Shown here piece by piece: positions 1-12,193 of a stretch of DNA of 64,000 nucleotides. A program made the translations under genes and the position numbers. The stretch covers positions 31,748,418 through 31,812,417 of the forward strand of contig NC_063054.1 in NCBI RefSeq assembly GCF_018812025.1. Direction: 5' to 3'. Positions within the stretch are counted from its first letter, which is position 1, and every line of letters starts with the position of its first letter. This stretch comes from Megalobrama amblycephala (taxonomy: Eukaryota; Chordata; Actinopteri; Cypriniformes; Xenocyprididae). The notes under the pieces are model-generated. The model searched no databases. It was not told where the DNA came from and saw nothing but the letters and a program-made list of their open reading frames with translations.

Positions 1-1509
1 AACTGATGTCCCCTGCATAAGCAGATTGACATTTAAAAGCTTTTTTTAATTTTTCTTCTTCCCACTAACTTTTAGATATTTAAAAGAATAAAACACCTAT
101 AACAATGTGAACTAGGTAGATTCGCTGATTACCTTAAAAGTCCATAGATATGCTGTCAGTTCATACTGCTGTTAACACTTTCTCTGACAAGCGGATGCAA
201 TGAGACCAGTTTTCTGGTTTGGTCATGTGACGTTCGACATATACCCTATAGACACAGTACTTGAAAATAAATTCCAGCACAGCTCTACAACAACCATAAT
301 GAAATGACCCTTCACAATAGGTAATGCTTTACAATGTACTCTGTTAGAGAGTTATCTGTTCAATAAAATACCTTACTCACCTGTTGAGTAATAAAAACAC
401 CATCTCTGCATCACTTTTACAACATTTCAAATCCCTCAGCCAATGTTGATTCTCATTTTATTATAATCTCTGTCGTGTTCTCTTTTTTCCAGCAGACTCT
501 CCTCTGTTAGGCGTTTGTTTAAAACGGGTAATTTGCTGGAGGTTCAAGATTTAGCGCGCTCCATGTCAACGTTTGTCATTCGTTGTGACAACCAACATCA
601 CTCTCACATCAAAGTAGCCGGAGCGACTTTTCTCTATTTACGGATATGACGAGACACGCATGGGCGAGTGACGTATGTACACAAAACCATCCTGACAGGT
701 CTTAAATATAAACACTTATACCATTGTGAATCAGGGTAAAACACATTTGGGAAGAAGGATCTTTGATGTATTGACTCGTTATTTAAATTTTGTTAATTTT
801 GAACAAAAAAGTTACATAGTGGAACTTTAAATCTGCAAAGTAGATAGATAGATATTTACAGCTGTTTAATTTTAAGCTTGCATGCACATTTGTTCAGGCA
901 TGCTAGAAAAATAAATATCTTGTTTGAATTCAGGCTTTGTGTAGACCAAGAATGTAGCCTTTTCAGAAATATATGTGGTTTAGATGTAATCAGATATGGA
1001 TGGAATTTCATCTGAAGAAAGTTCTCAAGGTCTAAAAGTGAAAAATGATCTGAATCTAAATGGGATGTCATTTCACATGGGAAAAATGAAATTTTGAGGT
1101 TAACATGCTGATTTTAGGCATTTAATACATCCAAAGGAAGAATAATCAAGTATTAAAATATTCTAATAAGTTATCCAATTTAACACAAGTTCAGTAATAG
1201 AGGGAAATAAAGTGAATATCGTACAAAACCCTTTGTTAGAAACGGACTGTAATCCTAAAATTAGAGAATCATTTAAAATGTGATGGTTGAAGAGCACAGA
1301 AAAGACAAAGGTTGGCCACTTCAGATGCATTTAGCTTAAAAATCAATGCTCAGAAGCACAGTTTTATGAAAATGCTAAAACTGAGCTAAATGTCCTGAAT
1401 AATTTATTTTATAATGAAATGCTTTCTGCTTTAATTTTCCCATTTCCACAATATATTTTAAGAGTACATCACAGTAACCGGAGATTTACAGTGAAAACAA
1501 AACAGCATA

Positions 1510-1600
1510 AATGGTCTTAAACTGGTTTAGCTAGTCGGCCAGCTGGTTTAGGTACAGACCAGCTTATGCTGGTTTAAACTATTTTTTCCCGCTGGGCAAT
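1510..1600. repeat. Small ctggttta foldback
   Basis: Repeated and inverted ctggtttag and accagcttatgctggttt elements end in cgctgggcaa, a short fish repeat type. Confidence 0.5.
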
Positions 1601-2171
1601 TTAAGAGATTTGTGTTGCTCATGCCGATGCTATCCCAACACTCTTTGAATTGAACCTATTGCTCTATCCCTGCTCTTCTAGTTTCCATGACAGCAGATGC
1701 TAGCAGAAGCTTCCCTGCCTGTCTCCGCTAAGATTGAAAGAGGTAGATAAGCCAGCACATGAATTCATTCCAAGGGGGTCCTTCAAAGTGCACTTAAACG
1801 GGGAAAAATTAAGCCTGGTTATCATTTTAGATGACATTACTTCTTTTAGACCTTTAATAAAATGTTAAAAGCTTCTCGTCAGCCTTTTTCAAAGCGAACA
1901 AAATTCTAGACACGCAGAAGACCCTGTGACTGTCAGGTATAGGACTCTTGTGTTTGACCTTAACTCAACTCTCTTGTGGATTCAAGCTAAAAATAGACTG
2001 ACTGCAGAGGTCAACAATACAGTGGTGCTGTAATTTGGTGTTTTTATGTTACTATTTTCATTATTTTAACAGCTTTGCAATGCAAATTTAAGTACTTTGG
2101 CCTGTATATATATATATATATTTTAACGGACGTACATAGAACTGTGGAAATAATTGTAAGATTGTTTTTTT

Positions 2172-2420
2172 TTAATCAGCAAGAATGCATTAAATTGATC
2201 GAAAGTGACAGTGAAGACGTTTATAATTAAATAAATAAATGCTTTAAACAAAGAGTCCTGAAAAAACATTCATGGTTTGCACAAAAATATTAAGCAGCAC
2301 GTGTCACACGATGCATTAAGCATCATGTGACACTGAAGACTGGAGTAATAATGCTGAAAATTCAGCTTTCACAAGAATAAATTACATTTTAAAATATATA
2401 TTAAAAGTATATATAAAACA
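2172..2420. repeat. Fragment of the catgatccttcagaaat foldback family
   Basis: tcagcaagaatgcattaaat, tattaagcagcac and cactgaagactggagtaat follow the order in the element at 25082-26017. Confidence 0.65.
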
Positions 2421-3512
2421 AAAAAATGTCTTTCTGAGATGTCTTTCAAAAACATTCTTTTGAAACAGTGGTGTACATTTGAGCAGCCTGGATCTTAGTT
2501 TTGTTCTCTGCCATCATGATACTGCATTTGCAGATAGAAATATATTATATAAGTTTGTTTGCAGACATTACACTAGGGAAGCGTGCATACTATTTGGATA
2601 ATGTTAGGTTTGAACTAGTCTAAATCTAGATCTTGGATTAACCAACAAAATGTCTAGATCTTATTCGGCCAAGACAAAAAAACAAAACAAAACATAAAAA
2701 GGCTTCCCAGGTTTGTGTAAAATATGCATCAGACAGTGAACGGACTGTACAGTAGGTGGGCGGTGGACGTGACTTATGAGGCTGAGACCCAACCAAAAAG
2801 AAAAAGTAAGAAAAACAAACAGGAAACCAGTGCACCAGTGTCTCTCAACAGTGCATTGAAAGAATCCACAGAGGATCTCAGACCAAAATATGAGATTTCT
2901 TTTTTTTTTTCTGGAGTTTAGAAATTTTTTTCCACACAGTTCAGTTACAATATTATACATGATTACTGGAATGAGGGCACATTTGGTGTTTTTGTGACAA
3001 TAGTTTGCTTTGAGAGCAGAAAAATGGCTTTCAGCACAGCATTTTTGGCAGCAGATAGAGGAGCACTGAGCACTGTAACTTCCTAATTTTATACAGACGG
3101 TCTCTTCACTCACAAAATGAGATGAATGGGATAACATCATCCAGAGACTGTTATTGCTCTGGTCTCATTTTTAATACAGCTGCACTGTGGCAATCAGCAG
3201 AGACACCCGATAACAAATTACATTGATGTTCTTGCTTCAAATTACATAAGATTTGCGGTATGATTAATGAACGAGTTTATATTACCAATAAACAGAGCTC
3301 CAAACTCTGTGGACTGAAAAATCATATTGTAATATTTGGCAATAAAGCACACTCATCCCGAAGTTTAACTTTTGAGGTAATGAAAATGACTAGAGTTGTT
3401 CCCCTTGTGGGTTTTTTCATATAGCAAAATGTTCTAGCACACTTTTTAATCACTTGATCTTCTTAAGGACCAGTCACTCCAAGTGAAATTGTCCCTTAAA
3501 ATTTTGTATTAA

Positions 3513-4375
3513 AGTGATAGTTCACCCAAAAGTGAAAATTATCCCATGATTTACTCACCCTCAAGCCATAGGTGTATATGACTATCTTCTTTCAGACGAA
3601 CACAATTGGAGTTATATTAAAAAATATCCTGGCTCTTCCAAGCTTTATAATGGTAGTGAATGGGGCTTGAGATTTTGATGCCCAAAAAAGTGCATCCATC
3701 CATCATAAAAGTAATCCATACGGCTTCAGGGGGTTAATAAAGGCCTTCTGAAGCGAAGCGATGGGTTTTTGTTAGAAAAATATCCATATTTAAAACTTTC
3801 TAAGCTATAATAACTGGCTTCCAGCGATGGCCACATGCAAGTCGAGTTCCAGCAGAAGAGTGACCTCTGACCAAACGTATGACGTAGGATGTAGAAGTAG
3901 CGTAAGCTTAGACCCCTCTTGTGGTTCATACATATAGGGCTGGGCAACAAACTCAAGCTCCTCTAATCTTATATCGAAACCCTCTGACATTTCTCTTTAA
4001 AAATGCTCATTTTAGACTTCTTGACTGGTGTTTTGTTTTGCACTATGCTCTGCTCTTCCATGTTTGTCAATACGTCAGCTAGTTATTATAGTTTAGAAAG
4101 TTTTAATTATGGATATTTTTCTTACAAAAACCCATCGCTTCGCTTCAAAAGACCTTTATTAACCCCCTGGAGCCGTTACTTTTATGATGGATGGATGTGC
4201 TTTTTTGAGCTTTTTTAGCCTCATTTGCTACCAATATAAAGCCTTGAAGAGCAAGGTTATTTTTTTAATATAACTCCGAATGTGTTCGTCTGATAGAAGC
4301 TAGTCATATACACCTATGATGGCTTGAGGGTGAGTAAATCATGGGATAATTTTCATTTTTGGGTGAACTATCCCT
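3513..4375. mobile_element. 863-bp TTAA-flanked foldback MITE
   Basis: The ends AGTGATAGTTCACCC and GGGTGAACTATCCCT are inverted. TTAA is at 3509-3512 and 4376-4379. The arms are complementary over hundreds of bases (for example gcgaagcgatgggttttt near 3752 and its partner near 4127). Confidence 0.85.
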
Positions 4376-4913
4376 TTAAATGAGCAGTATTGGTGCTGTG
4401 AGCCTCATAAAAGACAGTGTTAACCCAAATGACTCTCTCTGGAAAGGATTGAACAGCCAGTAAATGACTGATGAGTAATCAGCTCCTCACAGAATGGCTG
4501 AAAACTGCGATGACTGCGGGCAGTCAGACTGACTTTGTCGCGTCTCCTCGCAAGCTGTCTTGGCTCTCATCCTTGAGCTGTTATAAATAGAGGCCGCAGA
4601 GCTGTTGTGGAATTTTCAATTTCCGGTACAGCCCCTGTGCATGTTTTCTAGGCCTACCTTGAGGCTAATCCTTCACCTCGCTTCCAAAATGCCTCTGTTA
4701 TACATCAAGCTCTCCGGTTTATTTTAGTTGCCACCTGTGGACCAAACACAGTGTGTAATGTTGTTTTTTAGAGGGTCAGTATGTACACTTAGGGCTAATG
4801 AATGTTTAATTTTTTCCATACCTATCTGAAAAAAACATGACATCAGCTTATGCTACTTCATGCTACTCATGTTGACGTGACTTATGGATACCCTCAAAAA
4901 AAAAATTTTTTAA

Positions 4914-5857
4914 AGGTGCCCTAGAACCAGTTTTTACAAGATGTAATATAAGTCTAAGGTGTCCCCTGAATGTGTCTGTGAAGTTTCAGCTCAAAATGTT
5001 TTTAATTAATTTTTTTAACTGCCTATTTTGGGGCATCATTAACTATGCACCGATTCAGCGCGCGGCCCCTTTAAATCTCATGCTCCCTGCCCCCCGAGCT
5101 CTCGACTCTATCATTGCATAAACAAAGTTCACACAGCTAATATAACCCTCAAATGGATCTTTACAAGATGTTTGTCATGCATACTGCATGCATGCGTCGG
5201 ATCATGTGAGTATAGTGTTTATTTGGATGTTTACATTTGATTCTGATAGTGCTTCATGGCTAAAGCTAACATTACACATTGTTGGAGAGATTTATAAAGA
5301 ATGAAGTTGTGTTTATGCATTATACAGACTGCAAGTGTTTAAAAATGAAAATAGCGATGGCTCTCTTGTCTCCGTGAATACAGTAAGAAACGATGGTAAC
5401 TTTAACCACATTTAACAGTACATTAGCAACATGCTAACGAAACATTTAGAAAGACAATTTACAAATATCACTAAAAATATCATGTAATCATGGATCATGT
5501 CAGTTATTTTTGCTCCATCTCACATTTTTCGCTGTTGTTCTTGCTTGCTTACCTAGTCTGATGATTCAGCTGTGCACAGATCCAGACGTTAATACTGGCT
5601 GCCCTTGTGTAATGCCTTGAACATGGGCTGGCATATGCAAATATTGGGGGCGTACATATTAATGATCCCGACTGTTACGTAACAGTCGGTGTTATGTTGA
5701 GATTTGCCTGTTCTTCAGAGGTCTTTTAAACAAATGAGATTTATATAAGAAGGAGGAAACAATGGTGTTTGAGACTCACTGTATGTCATTTCCATGTACT
5801 AAACTCTTGTTATTCACCTATGCCAAGGTAAATTCAGTTTTTGATTCTAGGGCACCT
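4914..5857 (+). mobile_element. 944-bp TTAA-flanked MITE, copy 1
   Basis: The ends AGGTGCCCTAGAAC and TTCTAGGGCACCT are inverted, and TTAA lies at 4910-4913 and 5858-5861. Both point to a non-autonomous piggyBac-like element. It holds a perfect 22-bp palindrome near 5669-5690 (half-site CCGACTGTTAC) and an octamer-like ATGCAAAT at 5635. A second, inverted copy is at 22513-23472. Confidence 0.85.
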
Positions 5858-5929
5858 TTAAATAATTATATATATATATATATTTCTATATTTTGTTTAG
5901 TTATATATAATTATTATATAACAAATCAT

Positions 5930-6260
5930 ACACTACTGGCTGCATTTATTTGATCAAAATATTATATGATAAAAAGTAATATTGTGAAATATTTTAAATT
6001 AGATGTATTACATTTTTGGTTTAAAATGTTATTACATTTATATTAAATTAATTAATTACATTTATTATATTAAATGCTTTCTATTTTAATATATTCTAAA
6101 ATGTAATTTATTCCAGTGATGGCAAAGCTTAATTTTCAGCATCATTACTCCAGTCACCAGTGCCACATGATCCTTCAGAAATGGTTCTAATATACTGATT
6201 TGAAGCTTTTCTTATTATCAATATTGAAAACAGTTGTGCTGCTTAATATTTTTTTGGAAA
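5930..6260. repeat. Fragment of the same foldback family, inverted
   Basis: gctgcatttatttgatcaaa, cagcatcattactccagtc and catgatccttcagaaatgg appear in reverse order relative to the fragment at 2172. Confidence 0.65.
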
Positions 6261-6269
6261 ACATGATTA

Positions 6270-7807
6270 TTTTATTTTAAGATTGTTTGATAAATAGAAA
6301 GTTCAAATGCAGCTCTATTCTACAGTTAAACATGATTTTTTTTTAAATAAAACTAATTTGAAATCACCCTGCCAAAGCATATACCATCGTTTAACATGCC
6401 TGGCACTCACAATAGGTCTTTCATGAAATGTTTATTCCTTATTGCTAAAAATCAATTTCTATATTATATATTTTGAATAGCAGGTTTGCCTCTATGACCC
6501 TACTATTGTTCATGCATGTTGAAATGTATCTTTTGTTAAACCGAAGGCCATTGAAGAAACTCAATCAATGTGTGCAGTCAACAAGTGATGAGTTCCTGAA
6601 AAATCCTTATTGAATGATGCATCCACATGCTTCCATTCTGAAGAGACTCTAGGGTCAGCGATGGGGAGAGAAGATAAGTGATTTTCATTCCTTTTAGCTA
6701 AACCAAAGGTCACCACGACTATTTATACCAAAAGTGCTTACATAACAGAGATGTTTAAAACATCCTAGAGTGCTAAAAAAAAAAAAATGACAGCGGCACC
6801 TAAAAACCTTCAGAAGGAGTCCACACACGCTCTCCTAGCAACATTGTCTCTCTCAGAAGAAAAGGAACTCAACAGGATAATTAACCTCCCACACTGGCAA
6901 TGGGGCACATGTGAGGAAGGCTAGGGAAAATTATAGTGATTGTGAGCCTAATGTGCGGGGACTAGGACCCCTACTGTATCTTATCTTCTTGAATCCCTTC
7001 TTCATAGAGAAAACGAGTTTGAATGTGTGCATGTCTAAATTACATGTGTGACATATGCAAGCAGACATTTGCCTGCCTAATGCAGTTTGACAAGCAGAAG
7101 CATTGTTGACAGCCTGATGCAAGATCACACAGCTGATTTGCAATGCGAGTGTGTGTTTAAATTACATTCAAACTTCCAGGGCTACATACACCAGTCCAGC
7201 TAATGCCTTTGAGATGATTGAGAATGTTGGCTCATATCTCCTCCTTGAGTCAAAGGGATGGAGAGAGAAAGAGAGAATGTTATTTTCCATTTCCTACATT
7301 CGTTCTTTGTTGTCTACTGTAAGCTATCTGCTTTTTGGGACAGTAAGTGTTGTTTGTATAACGGCCGTGGGAATTAGAACATTGTAAAAAGTTTTTTTTT
7401 TCTCCACCCTAATCTTGGAAAGCCCCTTCCAAAAGATAAACTTAAGAGGTTCTGTCCCAGTCACTCTCTATAATAGCCAAACATTTCATAGCACCAGACC
7501 ATACTGTTGGCAAAAGGACAAGCTGTTTCCAGGGTTCACATAAAGTACATTTCTCACAGTCGGTTTTGTGGGCTATGCTAAATGTTCAACCACTGTCCTC
7601 CCCATTAAAATCTATTATTGTGATAACACTAATGAGATGCTGAACTGCGCATGGCAGCACAGTGCAGCCTTCTCGCTCAAACTCTATCAGTGTAAATCAT
7701 GCTTATCGCCCATCAAATATGGAAAGCTCTTCATAACCTAATTGCTCTGGATTGAAGGGGATAGAAGAAATCTATGACAAGAGATGTCTTGGCGAGTTAC
7801 ATGCTGG
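6270..7807. other. Unannotated stretch, no gene seen
   Basis: AT-rich single-copy-looking DNA on the presumed stum intron side. Short ORFs (about 6931-7387) show no domain. Confidence 0.4.
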
Positions 7808-7811
7808 TTAA

Positions 7812-8377
7812 AGGTGCTGTATGTATTTTTTTTTTTTTTTTTTTTGACTGTACTAAAGCATAAAAATACCATTTGTTTTCTGATTTAGGAAACATGCTAC
7901 ATTCACACTTGTTTTTCCGAAAAACAATGCTACAGCAAGTTATTCTACTTTGAAATGTGCTTTCCGTGTCTGAATGTCTGTATTTGTTTTGGTGTGTGTG
8001 ATTCCACCCACTGCCAATTTACCAAATACTATTTTGACACCCCAAGTTGCTAGTTGCCGGAAAGCCATGGAAGCCATCAAACGAACAGAAACGAGTCAGA
8101 GATTGCAGATTCTACCCAACCTAAAAGCCTTGACGTCCATCTAAAAAGCTCTGTGACCAGTGGCATATTAAATCGTGGAAAATTAATTCATCAACTTACA
8201 GTGTAAGGCTTGTCGCCAAGGATTGCATTCGTTCCTGTTGTTTGTCCTCAATCCAGCAACCCGCATGAGCGTCAAGTCTGAGGAGGAGGGGACCGGGGAA
8301 ACAACTCTCCAAAATATTGCATTTGGACTGCAGTACCAACTTCAACCACTAGCTGTTCAATTTTGCAAACTGTACCT
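7812..8377. mobile_element. 566-bp TTAA-flanked MITE
   Basis: It starts AGGTGCTGTATGTA and ends TGTACCT. TTAA is at 7808-7811 and 8378-8381. A T-run follows the left end. Only short terminal complementarity is visible. Confidence 0.7.
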
Positions 8378-8774
8378 TTAATCCAAAGTTTCCTAGAGTT
8401 TCCTAGAGACTCCTCTTCAGATTGGTCCTGCAGATCAGTGTCAAGACCCTATCAGAGCAGCATGTTAAAAAACACATACACCAAAATAGTAACATTCGAA
8501 GATTTACAATCCATTCCAAATAGGAATTTGAAGCAATGTACTTATGAAAAAATGGACTTGTTATATATTACTTATTAATGTTTCATTGTTGTTGTCTTGC
8601 TCCATCCAGCTATGTAAAGCCCAATTTTAACCATTCAATCAATTAACACAATTAAAATCAAGTACTGTTCTACGCTTTTTCTTGTTAAATTTCCTGTTTT
8701 ATTTGTAAATACTTCAGATTATGGAAGTAAATAAGGTTGTGAATGCCAATTTATGTTAAAAATGAAAATTCTTT

Positions 8775-8896
<122 letters not shown>

Positions 8897-9355
8897 CAGT
8901 TTACTCAATTTACTCACAACAACAGTGAAAAATATAAAAAGACCAAAAAGAAGTAGTCCATATGATTTGTGTGCTATATTGCAAATTATCAGAAGTGTGA
9001 ATACAGACCAAAATGTAAGTTGTTTTTCCAACAATAATCTTTTAACCACTGAACAAACATTCATTTCAACCCAGACCACAGATGTACGAATCCCACAGGC
9101 ATGTCTGACAGTGACTGCTATTAAAATCACCATGTTAATTTATATTCAAGCTCCGTTGTTAATATTTCATACCATAATTACGTCTCCGTACATAATGTAC
9201 GATATAATTCACAACATGATGAATGATATCATTACAGTGTGCGGTTTTAGGCTGAGATTAAGACTGAGGTCATACTGCTGGCGTTAACCATTTTAACCAC
9301 AGGAGAGGATCATATCGTCTTATGTTGACAGCATCTCACTGTATTTTTGTGACAG

Positions 9356-9535
9356 GTACATTCATCTCAGCCTTCACAGTTCTGTGCGGTGCGAGGACAG
9401 ACCTGCCTGACAGGCACATGTGCTGCGTGTTCTGGCTGAACATCGCAGCCGCCTTCATTCAGATCGTCACTGCTATTGTCATGGTGGGCTGGATCATGAG
9501 CATATTTTGGGGAATGGACATGGTCATTCTCGCAA
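9356..9535 (+). CDS. stum: Stum homologue, internal exon
   Basis: This exon encodes about 59 residues that I recognise as the conserved core of the Stum family (Drosophila mechanosensory transduction mediator; vertebrate STUM/C1orf95). The run [18 protein letters not shown] is followed by a Cys-Cys pair ([13 protein letters not shown]) and a second hydrophobic helix ending [16 protein letters not shown]. Two strongly hydrophobic stretches point to a small multi-pass membrane protein. The acceptor is tttttgtgacag before 9356 and the donor is gtgagt after 9535. The exon enters with two bases of a Gly codon and leaves with one base. A plain ORF continues past the donor, but that part loses family character and is read-through. 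Exons coding the N-terminus and first helix were not found upstream, so they probably lie left of the window. Family assignment is from recalled sequence character, not a search. Confidence 0.85.
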
Positions 9536-9972
9536 GTGAGTATGCTTCAGTAATACCGGAAGCAGGGTTATTTTTATTTATTGTTTTTCATTTATGTAAT
9601 ACTTTAGGTTGTTTTTAAAAGTTCCTCCCAAATGTACAATTTTGAGATTATTTTTTCACTTTAATTTTTTCCAACCCCCTATTTTATTTTTTATGTGGAA
9701 CACAAGAGTATTGACCACTTTGATACTTTTATGGTGTTTATTTGGTTTATGTATTTATTTATTTTGGTCTTTGCTGGATTTGTGTTCTAGTAAATAATGT
9801 CTAAAAATTATATTTTCTAAAATTATATATTCATTTTAATCACACTATATGTACTTTAGGAAGTCTACGGAAGAGGATTAGGGCCAAGCAATAATAAAAA
9901 AATAAAACCATCTCGAGATTAAAGTTGTTAAATTATGAGAAAAAACTCGTTAAATTTAGAGAAAAAAGTTGA

Positions 9973-10770
9973 GATAAAATGTTGAGAATAAAGTCATTAA
10001 ATTTAGAGAAAAAAGTCTTTAAATTACGAGAACAAATTCGTTAAATTATGAGAAAAATGTAGTTAAATTTCAAGAAAAAAGTCGAGATAAAATGTTGAGA
10101 ATAAACTTGTTAAATTACGAGAAAAAAGTCTTTAAATTACGAGAACAAATTTGTTAAATTATGAGAAAAATGTCGTAAAATTTCGAGAAAAAAGTCAAGA
10201 TAAAATGTTAAGAATAAAGTCATTAAATTACGAGAAAAAAGTCTTTAAATTACGAGAACAAATTCGTTAAATTATGAGAAAAATGTCGTTAAATTTCGAG
10301 AAAAGAGTCGAGATAAAATGTTGAGAATAAACTTGTTAAATTACGAGAAAAATGTCAAGATAAAATGTTAAGAATAAAGTCATTAAATTACGAGAAAAAA
10401 GTCTTTAAATTACGAGAACAAATTCGTTAAATTATGAGAAAAATGTCGTTAAATTTCGAGAAAAGAGTCGAGATAAAATGTTGAGAATAAACTTGTTAAA
10501 TTACGAGAAAAAAGTCTTTAAATTACGAGAACAAATTTGTTAAATTATGAGAAAAATGTCGTAAAATTTCGAGAAAAAAGTCGAGATAAAATGTTAAGAA
10601 TAAAGTCATTAAATTACGAGAAAAAAGTCATTAAATTACGAGAACAAATTTGTTAAATTATGAGAAAAATGTCGTTAAATTTCGAGAAAAAAGTCGAGAT
10701 AAAATGTTGAGAATAAAGTCATTAAATTATGAGAAAAAAGTCGTTAAATTACGAAAACAAATTCGTTAAA
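9973..10770. repeat. 113-bp higher-order tandem array (left arm)
   Basis: The marker gataaaatg occurs at 9973, 10086, 10199, 10312, 10359, 10472, 10585 and 10698. The spacing is 113 bp every time except one 47-bp step. The missing 66 bp equals three of the 22-bp subunits that make up the repeat. Confidence 0.85.
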
Positions 10771-10774
10771 TTAC

Positions 10775-11600
10775 AAATTTGTTCTCATAATTTAACAACT
10801 TTTTTCTCATAATTTAATGAGTTTATTCTCAACATTTTATCTCGTAATTTCTTGTATTTGTTCTCGTAATTTAAGGACTTTTTTCTCGTAATTTAATTAC
10901 TTTATTCTCAACATTTTATCTCGACTTTTTTCTCAAAATGTAACGAGTTTTTCTCGTAACATTTTATCTCGTAATTTCTCGTATTTGTTCTCGTAATTTA
11001 ACAACTTTTTTCTCGTAATTTAATGACTTTATTCTCATAATTTAATGAGTTTATTCTCAACATTTTATCTCGTAATTTCTTGTATTTGTTCTCGTAATTT
11101 AAGGACTTTTTTCTCGTAATTTAATTACTTTATTCTCAACATTTTATCTCGTAATTTCTCGTATTTGTTCTCGTAATTTAAGGACTTTTTTCTCGTAATT
11201 TAATGACTTTATTCTCATAATTTAATGAGTTTATTCTCAACATTTTATCTCGTAATTTCTTGTATTTGTTCTCATAATTTAAGGACTTTTTTCTCGTAAT
11301 TTAATTACTTTATTCTCAACATTTTATCTCGACTTTTTTCTCAAAATGTAACGAGTTTTTCTCGTAACATTTTATCTCGTAATTTCTCGTATTTGTTCTC
11401 GTAATTTAAGGACTTTTTTCTCGTAATTTAATGACATTATTCTCAACATTTTATCTCGACTTTTTTCTCGAAATTTAACGAGTTTATTCTCAACATTTTA
11501 TCTCGACTTTTTTCTTGAAATTTAACGAGTTTTTTCTCTTAATTTAATGAGTTTATTCTCAACATTTTATTTCGACATTTTTCTCGAAATTTAACGAGTT
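10775..11600. repeat. Inverted counterpart array (right arm), irregular
   Basis: The complementary marker aacattttatc starts at 10831, 10910, 10958, 11059, 11138, 11239, 11318, 11366, 11445, 11492 and 11561. Spacings of 79, 48, 101, 79, 101, 79, 48, 79, 47 and 69 differ from the 113-bp ladder of the left arm. The arms are related but were rearranged independently. Confidence 0.8.
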
Positions 11601-11730
11601 TTTCCTAGAAATTTAACAACTTTAATCTCGAGATGGTTTTATTTTTTTATTATTGCTTGGCCCTAATCCTCTTCCGTAGAAGTCGGTGGTCATTTTGATG
11701 ATCTACAACGAAACTAGAACATACATTTAA

Positions 11731-12029
11731 AAGGGTAGTTCACCCAAAAATGAAAATTTTGTCATCATTTACTCACCCTCAAGTCATTCCAAACCTAGTA
11801 TGACTTTCTTTCTTCTGTCAAACACAAAAGAAGATATTTTTTAAAAAGGTCTCACTTTTTTGTCCATACAATTAAAGTCAATGCCATCAAGTGTTGTCTT
11901 GAACTTTCATTAAATGGACAAAAACAGTTGAAACATCCCTCAAAATATCTTCTTTTGTGTTCTGCAGAAGAAAGAAAGTAATACAGGTTTGGAACGACAT
12001 GAGGGTGAGTAAATGCTGACAGATTTTTA
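11731..12029. repeat. GTTCACCC-family MITE, right end worn
   Basis: The left terminus gggtagttcacccaaaaatg and inverted arms (catttactcaccctcaag with a partner near 12000) mark the family. It lies in the proposed last stum intron. Confidence 0.75.
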
Positions 12030-12158
12030 ACATGCGTAGTAAGTGTAAGAAAAGATGACAGGATTTCAGCAGTCATCCTGCTGTGGGCCATATAGTCAAC
12101 TCCGTTCATGTTCAACCTCATGTTTCTTGCTTCTTATAATACCATCCCCGCCTTCCAG

Positions 12159-12193
12159 GGCAGAAGAAGGTGCCAGAATCCTTTGAACAATGA
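12159..12193 (+). CDS. stum: Candidate terminal stum exon (11 codons and stop)
   Basis: A pyrimidine-rich tract (tttcttgcttcttataat, then ccccgccttccag) precedes 12159. Spliced to the single base left over from the exon ending at 9535, it reads Arg followed by QKKVPESFEQ and a TGA stop at 12191-12193. The phase fits and the short basic/polar tail suits a cytosolic C-terminus after the last membrane helix. The intervening intron (9536-12158) carries the large foldback repeat. This is inference from splice signals and phase only; I could not confirm the tail against a known Stum protein. Confidence 0.42.

Larger units (their letters stand above)
1..3508. other. Left intergenic or stum-intron stretch
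   Basis: No exon seen. Apart from the repeats listed at 1510 and 2172, the stretch holds a region with gaacaaaaaagttacatagtggaactttaaa near 800 that looks like one end of another TTAA-type MITE. ORFs near 2700-3100 have no protein character. Confidence 0.4.
9866..11678. mobile_element. Large foldback element with 113-bp internal repeats
   Basis: The ends are about 70-bp near-perfect inverted repeats beginning TACGGAAGAGGATTAGGGCC. GAAGTC stands on both sides (9860-9865 and 11679-11684), a likely 6-bp target duplication, although the palindromic edge also allows 4 bp. Inside, the left arm repeats blocks such as aaattacgagaaaaaagtc and gataaaatgttgagaataaa. The right arm carries their complements from about 10775, so the whole can fold back. 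No coding potential was seen. I do not recognise the family with certainty. Confidence 0.85.

Noticed and set aside
9973..11600. CRISPR-like array
   Set aside because: Repeats are contiguous, with no unique spacers, and the setting is a vertebrate genome.
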